The notes under the pieces: generated by a model
The model's database searches: none
Seen by the model: the letters and a program-made list of their open reading frames with translations, nothing else
What the model was told of the DNA's origin: nothing
Shown here: positions 18,935-27,911 of the stretch, one piece after another
Position numbering within the stretch: position 1 is the first letter of the stretch
How the letters are laid out: the number at the start of each line of letters is the position of its first letter
Program-made: the position numbers and the translations under genes
Assembly (NCBI RefSeq): GCF_011174675.1
Contig: NZ_JAANIG010000023.1
Span: 1 to 64,000 of the forward strand
Reading direction: 5' to 3'
Origin: Perlabentimonas gracilis
GTDB taxonomy: Bacteria > Bacteroidota > Bacteroidia > Bacteroidales > Tenuifilaceae
Length of the DNA stretch: 64,000 bases

Positions 18935-21730
18935 ATGGAAGACAACTCGTTTTTATCCAATTTGGATCCGCAATCCATTGATAATCTATATAAAGATTAC
19001 CTTGATAACCCCGAATCGGTTGATCCCAGCTGGCGTCAGTTCTTTCAGGGCTTCAACTTTGCACGCGCTAGCTATGGCGAGGCTGGTGACCAGCTCTACG
19101 ATGCCGAGGTAAAGGTGCTTAACCTAATTGATGCCTACCGCAAGCGTGGGCATCTGTTCACCAAAACCAATCCCGTTCGCACCCGTAGGAGCTATTCGCC
19201 CACGCTCGATATCGAGAACTTTGGTCTATCGGAGGCTGATTTGGGAACCGTATTCCAAGCGGGCAAGCAGCTGGGCATTGGCCCTGCCAAGCTAAGCGAT
19301 ATTATCGATTACCTAAAAGCAACCTACAGCAAGTCCATTGGTTGTGAGTATATGTATATCCGCGATGTGGAGGTAATTAGCTGGTTGCAGCAAAAGATTG
19401 AGAAGGATAGGAACAGCACCAAATTTTCTGATGATCAGAAGAAGAAAGTCTTCGATAGGCTTAAATTGGCCGTGGGGTTCGAGCAATACATCCATAAAAA
19501 GTTTATTGGGCAGAAACGGTTTTCGCTCGAGGGTACTGAGGCCCTAATCCCTGCCATGGATGCCATAATTACACACGGAGCGGAGTTGGGCATTCAGGAG
19601 TATGTAATTGGTATGGCCCACCGTGGTCGGCTCAACGTGCTGACAAACATTATGCGCAAGCCCTACGAGCATATTTTCAACGAATTTTTTGGTGAGGAGT
19701 ACGACGAGGACGTGGCCCTTGGCGACGTGAAGTACCACATGGGCTACAACAGCACGGTGAAAGCATCCAATGGAACAGAGGTGAAGCTAAACCTTGTTCC
19801 CAACCCATCGCACCTCGAAACGGTTGCCCCTGTGGCCATTGGGCTTGCCCGTGCCAAAATCAACCATCATTACCAAAAGGATTTTAAAAAGCTTGCACCC
19901 ATAATAATCCATGGCGATGCAGCCGTTGCAGCCCAGGGCGTGGTATACGAAACGCTGCAGATGTCGCAGCTAAAGGGCTACACCGTGGGCGGAACCATCC
20001 ATCTGGTGCTTAACAATCAGGTTGGATTTACCACCAACTACCTCGATGCGCGCAGCAGCACATACAGCACCGATATTGCCAAGGTTACCAAGTCGCCCAT
20101 ATTCCACGTGAATGCCGACGACCCAGAGGCGTTGGTGCATACCATACAGCTAGCCATGGAGTATCGGCAGCGATTTCATACCGATGTATTCATTGATATA
20201 TTGGGATACCGGCGCTATGGCCATAACGAGGGCGATGAGCCTCGCTTTACACAGCCCATTCTTTACGATATTATTGCCAAGCATCCTAACGTTAGAGATA
20301 TTTATGCCGAGAAGTTGATTAGGCAAGGTGTTGTTACCCCCGATGAGATTAAAAAATCGGTTGGCGAATTCAACGATATGCTCGACGAGAAATTTGAAGT
20401 AGCCAAGGGCTTGAGAAAAGTGAAGATCCAGCGGTTCCTGTCTGAGGAGTGGAAGGGAATACGTTATTCTCATCCTGAGGATTTTTATCAACCTGCAGAA
20501 ACAGCCGTACCCAAGGACGATCTGATTCGCGTTGCCAATCGAATAAATAGTCTACCATCCGATAAAAAATTCTTCCGCAAGCTCGAGAAGCTAGTGGCCG
20601 ATCGTGCCGCTATGGTAAAGGAAGGGCGAGTGGATTGGGCTATGGCCGAGCTGCTGGCGTATGGAACCCTGGTCGATCAGGGGCATCCGGTTAGGCTAAG
20701 CGGACAGGATAGCGAGCGGGGCACGTTCTCACATCGGCACGCCGTGTACGCCGTTGAAAAATCGGAGGAGAAGCATTTTCCGCTTAAGAGTATCTCCGAG
20801 AATCAGGCCAAGTTTCATGTGTACAACAGTCTACTCTCCGAATATGGAGTGATGGGGTTTGACTACGGATATTCCCTTGGTACGCCCAATGGGCTTACCA
20901 TTTGGGAGGCTCAGTTCGGCGATTTCTTTAACGGTGCACAGATAATTATCGATCAGTATATTAGCTCTGCTGAGGATAAATGGGGGTTAACATCGGGGCT
21001 AACGCTGCTGCTGCCCCACGGGTTTGAGGGGCAGGGACCAGAGCATTCCAGCGCTCGAATTGAGCGATTCATGGTGCTCGCTGCTCGTCAAAATATGCAG
21101 ATAACCAATATTACCACCCCTGCCAACTTTTTCCACGCCCTACGCCGTCAGGTTAAGCGGGATTTCCGTACCCCGCTGGTGGTGTTCACGCCAAAGAGCT
21201 TGCTGCGGCATCCCAAGTGTATCTCGTCAGTTGATGATCTTACTCAAAACGGCTTTAGGGAAGTTATTGATGATGATAATGTGGATAGGGAAAAAGTGCT
21301 TCGCGTTGTGTTTTGTACTGGTAAAATTTACTACGATTTGCTAGAGCGCAAGGAGCATTTCGAGGCGCGCGACATCGCTCTGGTTCGTCTTGAGCAGCTA
21401 TACCCATTCCCTGCAAAGCTGGTGGGTGAGGTGCTACAAAAGTATCCCAACGCCATTCAGTGGTTGTGGGTTCAGGAGGAGCCCCAGAATATGGGCGCTT
21501 GGAATTTTATTCGCGATAACTTTGTGAATATTCCCATACAGCTAGTATCCCGACAACCTAGTGGTAGCCCTGCGGTGGGACTTAGCAAAATCCATAATCA
21601 GGAGCAGCAGGACATACTTGACAAGGTATTCCGCCACTGCGACTGCGAGTTCAAGAACAAGTACTGCGGATTGCAGTGCAAGGTAGGAGGTGAGCGTATG
21701 GAGCGTAAGGCGGAGTTTAAGGAGATGTAG
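18935..21730 (+). CDS. sucA: 2-oxoglutarate dehydrogenase E1 component (thiamine diphosphate)
   Basis: A 931-residue E1o subunit that decarboxylates 2-oxoglutarate and passes the succinyl group to the lipoyl arm of SucB in the TCA cycle. The N-terminus has the E1o signature for complex binding (SFLSNLDPQSIDNLYKDYL, then PSWRQFF). The substrate-handling segment EGTEALIPAMD/GMAHRGRLNVL lies at about 199-236. The thiamine diphosphate motif starts at GDAA (327-330) and ends at NNQ (360-362). The transketolase-like C-terminal half includes HGFEGQGPEHSSAR. Full length for the family. The partner gene sucB follows but is pushed about 1 kb away by a repeat/four-helix-bundle element. The C-terminal tail is odd: Cys902, 904, 911 and 915 lie within 14 residues, beyond the part I recognise as conserved. 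Confidence 0.97.
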   Translation: MEDNSFLSNLDPQSIDNLYKDYLDNPESVDPSWRQFFQGFNFARASYGEAGDQLYDAEVKVLNLIDAYRKRGHLFTKTNPVRTRRSYSPTLDIENFGLSEADLGTVFQAGKQLGIGPAKLSDIIDYLKATYSKSIGCEYMYIRDVEVISWLQQKIEKDRNSTKFSDDQKKKVFDRLKLAVGFEQYIHKKFIGQKRFSLEGTEALIPAMDAIITHGAELGIQEYVIGMAHRGRLNVLTNIMRKPYEHIFNEFFGEEYDEDVALGDVKYHMGYNSTVKASNGTEVKLNLVPNPSHLETVAPVAIGLARAKINHHYQKDFKKLAPIIIHGDAAVAAQGVVYETLQMSQLKGYTVGGTIHLVLNNQVGFTTNYLDARSSTYSTDIAKVTKSPIFHVNADDPEALVHTIQLAMEYRQRFHTDVFIDILGYRRYGHNEGDEPRFTQPILYDIIAKHPNVRDIYAEKLIRQGVVTPDEIKKSVGEFNDMLDEKFEVAKGLRKVKIQRFLSEEWKGIRYSHPEDFYQPAETAVPKDDLIRVANRINSLPSDKKFFRKLEKLVADRAAMVKEGRVDWAMAELLAYGTLVDQGHPVRLSGQDSERGTFSHRHAVYAVEKSEEKHFPLKSISENQAKFHVYNSLLSEYGVMGFDYGYSLGTPNGLTIWEAQFGDFFNGAQIIIDQYISSAEDKWGLTSGLTLLLPHGFEGQGPEHSSARIERFMVLAARQNMQITNITTPANFFHALRRQVKRDFRTPLVVFTPKSLLRHPKCISSVDDLTQNGFREVIDDDNVDREKVLRVVFCTGKIYYDLLERKEHFEARDIALVRLEQLYPFPAKLVGEVLQKYPNAIQWLWVQEEPQNMGAWNFIRDNFVNIPIQLVSRQPSGSPAVGLSKIHNQEQQDILDKVFRHCDCEFKNKYCGLQCKVGGERMERKAEFKEM

Positions 21731-22245
21731 AAGAGGGGAGACGGAAGACGGAAGACGGAAGACGGGAGACAGAAGACGGGAGATAGAAGACGGAAGAACG
21801 ACCTGTCAGCGTCCGAAGATCCTGACAGTGTCGCCTTTGAAGAGAGAAAGCGGAAGAATGACCTGTCAGCATCCGAAGGTCTTGACAGTGTCGCCTTTGA
21901 GGAAGGAGGAGGGAAGACGGAAGAGAGAAGACAGGAGACAGAAGACAGAAGAGAGAAGAGGGGAGACAGGAGACAGAAGACGGAAGGCGGAAGAGAGAAG
22001 ACAGAAGAGGGGAGACAGGAGACAGAAGACGGAAGGCGGAAGAGAGAAGACAGAAGAGGGGAGACAGGAGACAGAAGACGGAAGAGAGAAGACGGAAGGC
22101 GGAAGAACGACCTGTCAGCGTCCGAAGATCCTGACAGTGTCGCCTTTGAAGAGAGAAAGCGGAAGAATGACCTGTCAGCATCCGAAGGTCTTGACAGTGT
22201 CGCCTTTGAGGAAGGAGGAGGGAAGACGGAAGAATGTTTTAGGGT
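21731..22245 (+). repeat. Purine-rich tandem repeat tract (GGAAGAC-type) with duplicated hairpin block
   Basis: Begins a few bases after the sucA stop. Most of it consists of variants of GGAAGAC/GGGAGAC/AGAAGAC on the plus strand. A 49-bp higher-order unit starting GAGGGGAGACAGG recurs at 21958, 22007 and 22056. A 134-bp block appears twice without differences by eye (21791-21924 and 22100-22233). Each block holds two related stem-loops built on CCTGTCAG ... CTGACAG or TTGACAG, ending TGTCGCCTTTGA, giving four stem-loops in total. Open frames across the tract (191 aa plus, 154 aa minus) have simple-repeat composition and look spurious. Its complement reappears after the next gene at 22721-22750. 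Confidence 0.9.
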
Positions 22246-22282
22246 CTATTTACAAAAAAGTATAAAACCAAAATTTTGAACA

Positions 22283-22651
22283 ATGAATGGTTTTGAGCCA
22301 CGATTTAAGTTCGAAAAGTTGATAATCTGGCAAATGGCAATGGATTATGGTGAGGAAATTAATTCTTTAGCACAAACTTTTCCAAAGAGAGAGATTTATA
22401 ATTTGTCGAGTCAGATTTGTCGTGCGGTTGATTCAATTGCCCTTAACATCTCAGAAGGTTCTATTGGACAGAGTGTTCCTGAAAATAAAAAATTTGTTGG
22501 TTACGCTATTCGCTCATTAGCAGAGGTAGTTACGTGTTTGCATAAAGCTTTCCGCAGGAACTATGTCTCTCAAGAAGTATTCAATAAGCATTACGATTAT
22601 GCATACAACCTAATGAATATGATTTCTGCATTTAAATCAAAACTTAACTAG
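22283..22651 (+). CDS. Four-helix-bundle protein (S23/IVP family), element in the sucA-sucB spacer
   Basis: A 122-residue all-helical protein of the family also found inside 23S rRNA intervening sequences and related to Avd proteins of diversity-generating retroelements. Family marks: FEKLIIWQMAMDYGEEI near the N-terminus, the central SSQICRAVDSIALNISEGS (about 42-60), and AIRSLAEVVTCLHKA before the last helix. No signal peptide or membrane segment. Biochemical function is not established; family members are small, basic, possibly RNA-binding bundles. The gene lies between sucA and sucB in the same direction. A GGAAGAC-type array precedes it and the inverse GTCTTCC-type array follows. Compare the second family member at 31.3-31.7 kb, which has the same arrangement. 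Confidence 0.9.
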   Translation: MNGFEPRFKFEKLIIWQMAMDYGEEINSLAQTFPKREIYNLSSQICRAVDSIALNISEGSIGQSVPENKKFVGYAIRSLAEVVTCLHKAFRRNYVSQEVFNKHYDYAYNLMNMISAFKSKLN

Positions 22652-22720
22652 TATAAAATTGAAGGAACATTGTGGGCCAGAACGTGATTCAAATGTATAG
22701 AGAACCACTCACTTACTTTG

Positions 22721-22750
22721 CTTCGGTCTTCGGTCTTCAATCTTCCGTCT
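22721..22750 (+). repeat. Pyrimidine-rich inverse repeat tract (GTCTTC-type) before sucB
   Basis: Three to four units of CGGTCTTC/AATCTTCC on the plus strand, the reverse complement of the GGAAGAC-type array at 21731-22245. TCTTCCGTCT at 22741-22750 is an exact complement of AGACGGAAGA units on the left. It ends 12 bp before the sucB ATG, so it lies in the sucB leader. Confidence 0.85.
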
Positions 22751-22762
22751 AAAATAAAAATT

Positions 22763-23992
22763 ATGAAGATAGAAATTCGCATACCAAGTCCGGGTGAGTC
22801 AATTACAGAAGTGGAAATAGCCAATTGGCTAGTTGACGATAATTCGTGGGTTGAGAAAGACCAAGAGATTGCTGAGGTTGAATCGGAAAAGGCAACGCTA
22901 CCCTTGCTGGCCAGCCACAGCGGAGTGGTTAGCATCAAGGTGCAAAGCGGTGCCATTAAGGTTGGCGATGTGGCCTGCACCATCGATACCGAGGCTCAGA
23001 AACCCGAGAGCACCGAAACCCCAACCGATACTACACCTCAACCTGAGCCTAAATCTGAACCTAAAACTCAGCCTCAGGCTGCACCCCAACCTCAGCAGGA
23101 ATCCTCTCCGGTTAAGGTAACCCCACTAGCCCGTAAGCTAATGGACGAGCAGGGAGTAAGCGTTGAAGATATCATTAAAGGGCTTAAAAAGATTACCACC
23201 CATGAGGTGAATGCTGCTCTTGGAGAAGGAGGTTTTGCAGAACCAAAGCAAGAACCCGCTGACCGAGCAGAGGAGCGAACTACCATGAGCCAGCTGCGTA
23301 AGAAGCTTAGTCAGCGACTGGTAGCGGTGAAGAACGAAACGGCTATGCTTACCACATTTAACGAGGTGGATATGAGCCGGATTATGGCGATGAGAAAAGA
23401 GTATCAGAAAGATTTCCAGGAGAAGCACGGGGTTAAGTTGGGTTTCATGTCGTTTTTTACAAAGGCTGTAGTCGAGGCGCTTAAGCAGCACCCAATGGTG
23501 AACTCACAGATTGATGGCGACGAAATTGTTACCCCTAACTATTTCGATATTGGTATAGCCGTGCAAACCCCCAAGGGGTTGATGGTTCCTGTGCTTCGCA
23601 ATGCCGAGAGCCTGTCGATGGCGCAGATTGAGAAGGGTATTCTCGACCTGGCCGAGAAGGGGCGCAAGGGGCGTATTGGCCTCGACGATCTTGCAGGCGG
23701 AACTTTTACCATAACCAATGGCGGAATCTTTGGGTCTATGCTATCCACACCCATTATCAACCCACCGCAATCGGGAATTTTGGGAATGCATAACATTATC
23801 GAAAGGCCAGTTGCCGTGAACGGCAAGGTGGAGATACGGCCCATGATGTACATTGCCCTAAGTTACGACCATAGAATAATTGACGGTAAGGACTCGGTTG
23901 GATTCCTGATAAAAGTGAAGGAGATGCTGGAGAACCCTGAGCGAATTCTAGCTGCAGGTGTGAATCCCGATAGGTTACTGCTTGGAATTTAG
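22763..23992 (+). CDS. sucB: Dihydrolipoyllysine succinyltransferase, E2 of the 2-oxoglutarate dehydrogenase complex
   Basis: A 409-residue E2o protein. It has one N-terminal lipoyl domain with the modified lysine in EVESEKATL (Lys43), a Pro/Gln/Lys-rich flexible linker at about 85-115, a peripheral subunit-binding domain ([19 protein letters not shown], about 118-155), and the catalytic acyltransferase domain with SYDHRIIDG near 370 and the terminal DRLLLGI. It transfers the succinyl group from E1o to CoA. The frame stays open upstream to 22718, but that part is translated repeat ([10 protein letters not shown]) and the lipoyl domain begins right after the ATG at 22763, so that start is used here. 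Normally sucB follows sucA within a few bases; here the spacer is about 1 kb and filled by the four-helix-bundle element. Confidence 0.96.
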   Translation: MKIEIRIPSPGESITEVEIANWLVDDNSWVEKDQEIAEVESEKATLPLLASHSGVVSIKVQSGAIKVGDVACTIDTEAQKPESTETPTDTTPQPEPKSEPKTQPQAAPQPQQESSPVKVTPLARKLMDEQGVSVEDIIKGLKKITTHEVNAALGEGGFAEPKQEPADRAEERTTMSQLRKKLSQRLVAVKNETAMLTTFNEVDMSRIMAMRKEYQKDFQEKHGVKLGFMSFFTKAVVEALKQHPMVNSQIDGDEIVTPNYFDIGIAVQTPKGLMVPVLRNAESLSMAQIEKGILDLAEKGRKGRIGLDDLAGGTFTITNGGIFGSMLSTPIINPPQSGILGMHNIIERPVAVNGKVEIRPMMYIALSYDHRIIDGKDSVGFLIKVKEMLENPERILAAGVNPDRLLLGI

Positions 23993-24002
23993 TTTGATAG
24001 AG

Positions 24003-24728
24003 CTACCGAACCCCGGAGCACTCGGTAACAATCATACGGCAGGCATTAACATTTCCACGACTGCACGCCTGGTGAAAGTCAGGGCAAGCCTTGGCCTTGT
24101 CGCCTGCACGCAGGTGGGCCATAGCGCGGTTGTAGTAAGCCATGGCGTTGTCGGGGTTTAGGTCAATAAACTTGTTGTAGTCGCTAATCGATTCGGCAAA
24201 TTTCTGCATTCGGTAGTTAGCAAATGCCCGGTAGTTGAGCGATGATGCGTGCCTTGGGTTTATTTTGAGGGCATTGGTAAAATCGGCTACGGCATCGCCG
24301 TAGTTTTCGTCCTGCATATGGGCTACACCCCTATTTATGTATATCTGAATATCAGCCGATTCGCCGCTAAGGTTTACGGCGTTGTTAAAATCTTCGATGG
24401 CGCGTCGGTATTGTCCCCTCATATTATTAAATATTCCCCTACGCATATGGAACTCGGGGTTTGAGGGGTACTCCTTGAGCGCAAGGTCAATATATCTTTG
24501 GGCGTCCCTTAGGTTTTCCGATAAAAGATGGGCTCTGATAATTCCTGAGAGGGCAGTTTCGTCTTTAGAATCCTGCTTAAGAGCCTGCTCAAAAAGTTTA
24601 ATGGCTTCGGGTAGTTCACGAGCCTCAAGTTTTTGCATCCCCTCGGCGGTGGCGCTCGATGTTTGAGCAAATGCAGAGCTACAGGCAAGTGTTACTAGAG
24701 TGAGAACTATGTAGATTTTATGTTTCAT
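24003..24728 (-). CDS. Exported tetratricopeptide-repeat protein
   Basis: A 241-residue protein with a signal peptide (MKHKIYIVLTLVTLACSSAFAQ) followed by about six TPR units across most of its length (for example PEAIKLFEQALKQDSKDETA, then units ending in NPxxxxxxxxRA). It is likely periplasmic and a protein-interaction scaffold; no enzymatic motif is visible. The frame extends upstream into recR, but the ATG at 24728 is chosen because it immediately precedes the signal peptide and leaves 19 bp after the recR stop. It is probably transcribed with recR and converges with sucB, leaving 10 bp. Confidence 0.8.
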   Translation of the reverse strand: MKHKIYIVLTLVTLACSSAFAQTSSATAEGMQKLEARELPEAIKLFEQALKQDSKDETALSGIIRAHLLSENLRDAQRYIDLALKEYPSNPEFHMRRGIFNNMRGQYRRAIEDFNNAVNLSGESADIQIYINRGVAHMQDENYGDAVADFTNALKINPRHASSLNYRAFANYRMQKFAESISDYNKFIDLNPDNAMAYYNRAMAHLRAGDKAKACPDFHQACSRGNVNACRMIVTECSGVR

Positions 24729-24747
24729 CCTTGTGATGTAAAGTGCC

Positions 24748-25374
24748 TTAATTGGCAATGGTTGACTCAAATTTGGTTCGGTTCACAATGGCACGACCCA
24801 AGGTTATCTCGTCGGCATACTCCAAATCATCTCCAAAAGCAACACCTCTAGCAATTACCGAAACGGCCACAGGGAACTGATTAATTTTTTTAAAGATATA
24901 AAAATTTGTTGTATCTCCTTCAAGGGTTGGGCTAAGTGCCATAATGATCTCCTTTACGTTGCCCACCCTAATTTTGTTTATTAGCCCATCAATTTTAATA
25001 TCGGCAGGGCCAATGCCCTCCATCGGATTTATCACAGCTCCCAGCACATAGTAAAGCCCAGTGTACTGGTTGGTGGACTCGATGGACATCACATCCTTAA
25101 TGTTCTCAACAACGCAAACAGTGGTGCTATCGCGGTGGGGATTGGAGCAAATGCTGCAAACCTCAGTGTCGGAAATGCTGTTGCACTCCCTGCAATGCTT
25201 TATCTCGTTTTTTAGGGTTGTAAAGGCCTGTGAGAATCGCTCCACATCGCCATTGGGCTGGCGCAGCAGGTGCAGCACTAGCCGAAGTGCCGTTTTACGA
25301 CCAATGCCGGGCAGCTTGGCAAATTCATCAACCGCATTCTCAAGTAGTTTCGATGGGAAACTGTGAATATTCAT
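24748..25374 (-). CDS. recR: Recombination mediator protein RecR
   Basis: A 208-residue cytoplasmic RecR that works with RecF/RecO to load RecA at gapped DNA. Marks: helix-hairpin-helix region [12 protein letters not shown]-like near 18-31; the Cys4 zinc finger [16 protein letters not shown] at about 61-76; and the Toprim-like part beginning [16 protein letters not shown], with Y and G residues of the YYVLGGxxxP-type motif (here [16 protein letters not shown]). Length is typical. It is the first gene of a two-gene unit with the TPR protein. Confidence 0.96.
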   Translation of the reverse strand: MNIHSFPSKLLENAVDEFAKLPGIGRKTALRLVLHLLRQPNGDVERFSQAFTTLKNEIKHCRECNSISDTEVCSICSNPHRDSTTVCVVENIKDVMSIESTNQYTGLYYVLGAVINPMEGIGPADIKIDGLINKIRVGNVKEIIMALSPTLEGDTTNFYIFKKINQFPVAVSVIARGVAFGDDLEYADEITLGRAIVNRTKFESTIAN

Positions 25375-25397
25375 AATTGTTTCAGTTCTAGCTATTG

Positions 25398-25405
25398 CAA
25401 ATCTA
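25398..25405 (-). promoter_or_regulatory. Bacteroidota -7 box (TAGATTTG) upstream of recR
   Basis: On the minus strand TAGATTTG fits TAnnTTTG and lies about 24 bp before the recR ATG. A TTG at the ideal -33 distance is not obvious. Confidence 0.45.
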
Positions 25406-25493
25406 CAAATAATCGACCAATGCTAGGCATTAGAAAAAATTTTTTATTCGCCCATTTTTGCCTAGACTTGCAGAATTATTAACATATTCTGCT

Positions 25494-26957
25494 ATGAATT
25501 CAATTTGGGTGATTCTTATCATCGCCATATACTTTTTAGTGCTTATAGTAATAGGTAGGCTTACTAGCCGAAATGCAAACAACGAATCGTTCTTTCTTGG
25601 CAATCGCCAGTCGCCATGGTACGTGGTGGCCTTCGGAATGCTTGGGGCATCGCTATCGGGTGTTACGTTTATTTCGGTGCCAGGTTACGTAGGCGAAACA
25701 CAGTTTTCCTACTTACAGCTTGTGATGGGCTACCTTTTGGGATACTTTGTGGTGGCCAACGTATTGCTGCCCCTATACTACAGGTTGAATCTCACATCAA
25801 TATACACCTATCTCGATGCTCGGTTTGGGTTTTACAGTTACAAAACGGGAGCCGTATTCTTTCTGATATCAAGGCTTATTGGGGCATCGTTTAGGTTATT
25901 CTTGGTGGCCACTGTTTTGCAAATTACTGTTTTTGATAGTTGGAATATTCCCTTTGTGGTAACCGTGCTGGTAACCATTCTGCTGATTTGGCTATACACC
26001 AATAGGGGAGGGATAAAAACCATTATATGGACCGATACCCTGCAAACCGCCGCTATGCTCACGGCCGTGGTACTCACCATATACTTTATTGCTAAGCAGA
26101 TGGATTTATCGTTTGGGCAAATGGTGCAAACCATAAAGGAGAGCGAGTATAGCCGAACTTGGTTTTTCGACGATTGGAACGATAAGCGCCACTTCCTGAA
26201 GCAGTTTTTTAGCGGAGCATTCATTACCATTGTTATGACTGGTCTCGACCAGGATATGATGCAGAAGAACCTTAGCTGCAAAAATTTGAAAGATGCCCAA
26301 AAGAATATGTACTGGTATGGATTTGCTTTCCTACCGGTTAACCTCATATTCTTATCGCTGGGCGTTTTGCTATTCGTATTTGCCCAGCAACAGGGCATTG
26401 CTATTCCTGAGCAAACCGACGAACTTTTCCCCATAATTGCCACACAGGGCTATCTTCCGGTAGCGGTAAGCATCCTTTTTATCCTTGGTATTGTTGCGGC
26501 AGCGTACTCCAGCGCCGACTCGGCGCTCACCTCGCTCACCACCTCGTTTACTGTTGATATTTTAGATCCAAAGGAAAAAACTGAGGAGGAGGTGAGGAGT
26601 ATACGTAGGCGAGTTCATATCGGAATATCATTACTTATGGCCGCTGTAATCATGGTGTTTAAAGCGGTGAACAACGAGAGTGTGATTAGCGCAATATTTA
26701 CTGTGGCTGGTTACACCTACGGGCCTTTGCTGGGTCTGTATGCCTTTGGATTATTCACCCGGTTTAAAGTTCGGGACAAATGGGTGCCTTTGGTGGCAAT
26801 AATCTCACCTATTATTTGTTTCTTTCTAGCGAAATATTCTGCAGTACTATTCAATGGGTACGAGTTTGGATTTGAACTGCTTATGGTTAATGGAGCCTTA
26901 ACTTTTCTTGGGCTATTGCTGCTGAGCAGGAGAGGGGAGAGGGCGCAAAAGGTTTAG
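25494..26957 (+). CDS. Sodium:solute symporter (SSF family)
   Basis: A 487-residue inner-membrane transporter with about thirteen hydrophobic segments. SSF family marks include the N-terminal MNSIWVILIIAIYFLVLIVIGRL, ESFFLGNRQSPWYVVAFGML (about 28-47), and the sodium-site region GIVAAAYSSADSALTSLTTSF near 340-360. It is likely Na+-coupled uptake; the substrate cannot be told from sequence, and a sialic-acid, sugar or amino-acid role is equally possible. The ATG at 25494 was chosen over an upstream in-frame start because it directly precedes the first membrane helix. It is divergent from recR and followed by a strong terminator. Confidence 0.88.
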   Translation: MNSIWVILIIAIYFLVLIVIGRLTSRNANNESFFLGNRQSPWYVVAFGMLGASLSGVTFISVPGYVGETQFSYLQLVMGYLLGYFVVANVLLPLYYRLNLTSIYTYLDARFGFYSYKTGAVFFLISRLIGASFRLFLVATVLQITVFDSWNIPFVVTVLVTILLIWLYTNRGGIKTIIWTDTLQTAAMLTAVVLTIYFIAKQMDLSFGQMVQTIKESEYSRTWFFDDWNDKRHFLKQFFSGAFITIVMTGLDQDMMQKNLSCKNLKDAQKNMYWYGFAFLPVNLIFLSLGVLLFVFAQQQGIAIPEQTDELFPIIATQGYLPVAVSILFILGIVAAAYSSADSALTSLTTSFTVDILDPKEKTEEEVRSIRRRVHIGISLLMAAVIMVFKAVNNESVISAIFTVAGYTYGPLLGLYAFGLFTRFKVRDKWVPLVAIISPIICFFLAKYSAVLFNGYEFGFELLMVNGALTFLGLLLLSRRGERAQKV

Positions 26958-27005
26958 GTGGTAGTAATGAGTGCGAAATCATAGTGTGTTTGCTAAAGTG
27001 TTTTA

Positions 27006-27046
27006 AGACAGAGGTTTTGCAAAACTGCAAAACCTCTGTCTTTTTT
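27006..27046 (+). terminator. Strong intrinsic terminator after the symporter gene
   Basis: AGACAGAGGTTTTGC pairs exactly with GCAAAACCTCTGTCT around a short A-rich loop and runs into TTTTTT on the plus strand, about 50 bp after the symporter stop codon. Confidence 0.9.
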
Positions 27047-27139
27047 GTATAAACACTAATTAATGCCTAAAAATTATACTTACGTTACCGAAGTCGCTAG
27101 TCTTGGTTTAGTCCGATTTATTAATTAGTGTAATTTTTT

Positions 27140-27880
27140 TTATCTGCGTAGCACAGCTTTGGTAAATATGTGCTCTGGAATTTGCTTGTTAAACTTTATG
27201 CTGGTTATTTTAAACTCGGTGCCCTCGCCCTGCTTAAGCATATCCTTGTAAACCATGATGGTGGGGAACCAGCGACCATCAATCTGTTTTACGTCCGTAA
27301 GTGTTGTGCGCTTAAGCAGCTGCCCGCTTTTGGCAAAAAGTTCCTCCTTTAGAGGCACATACCTTTCGGTGTCAATCCACATTTTTCGAGTATGGTAGTT
27401 CACATCCTCAACCTTAGCGGTTAGCTCCAAGATGTAAGCCTTACGGCCATCGATGGTTTCCTCCCCAATGTTTTTGGCCTGGTATATATCGGTTAGTTTT
27501 CGATCTTCCATCATATCCTCGTACGATAGGTCCGAGCCCATAACCGATTGGCGTAGCATATGCCCGGAGAGCTGAATGGTACGGTCGGTTGAGGGGGAGT
27601 ATATCCAAAGCTGGTTTTCCAACTTAAGCATCTTGGTGCCCTGCTCGCGCGCTGGCGCAAGGTACTCGGTGTATGCCTTGGTTTCGCCCACGCCGTAGGT
27701 GCGCATAGTCATAGTGCGGCTGCTGCGCCTGCCGTGTATGGTCATCGACGATTCCATGATCCTATTTTCCGATGACATATTCCTGTCAACCCTATCGAGA
27801 ATATCATTGGCACCAGGCTGTGAAAAGCTTGGCAGAGTCAGTAACATAGCTAAAAGTGATAGTATGGTTTTCATATTCAT
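27140..27880 (-). CDS. LolA-like outer-membrane lipoprotein-sorting family protein
   Basis: A 246-residue periplasmic protein with a signal peptide (MNMKTILSLLAMLLTLPSFSQ). The mature part has the LolA-like fold pattern: the helix ANDILDRVDRNMSSENR, then beta strands with SSMTIHG, MTMRTYGVGETKAYTEYLAP, MLKLENQLWIYSP, and the stretch LTDIYQAKNIGEETIDGRKAYILELTAK. Family members bind lipids or lipoproteins in transit across the periplasm, often encoded next to exporters. It is the last gene of the TetR-led ABC operon, 31 bp after the preceding permease. The frame extends far upstream without Met-signal features, so the ATG at 27880 is used (27874 is also possible). Confidence 0.8.
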   Translation of the reverse strand: MNMKTILSLLAMLLTLPSFSQPGANDILDRVDRNMSSENRIMESSMTIHGRRSSRTMTMRTYGVGETKAYTEYLAPAREQGTKMLKLENQLWIYSPSTDRTIQLSGHMLRQSVMGSDLSYEDMMEDRKLTDIYQAKNIGEETIDGRKAYILELTAKVEDVNYHTRKMWIDTERYVPLKEELFAKSGQLLKRTTLTDVKQIDGRWFPTIMVYKDMLKQGEGTEFKITSIKFNKQIPEHIFTKAVLRR

Positions 27881-27911
27881 TATTTTTTGTTGATCATTTT
27901 TGATTTTGCAA

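Noticed and set aside
21731-22245. Possible CRISPR array from the duplicated blocks
   Set aside because: Units are 7-8 bp or 49/134 bp with no constant repeat alternating with unique spacers, and there are no cas genes nearby.
21690-22265. 191-residue open frame after sucA, and the 154-residue frame on the other strand
   Set aside because: Both read through GGAAGAC-type simple repeats and give low-complexity peptides (RRKTGDRRRE...; SVFCLLS...). The frames are open because of the repeat period, not because of coding.
22283-22651. Diversity-generating retroelement accessory protein (Avd)
   Set aside because: The fold family is shared, but no reverse transcriptase, template repeat or variable repeat is present nearby.
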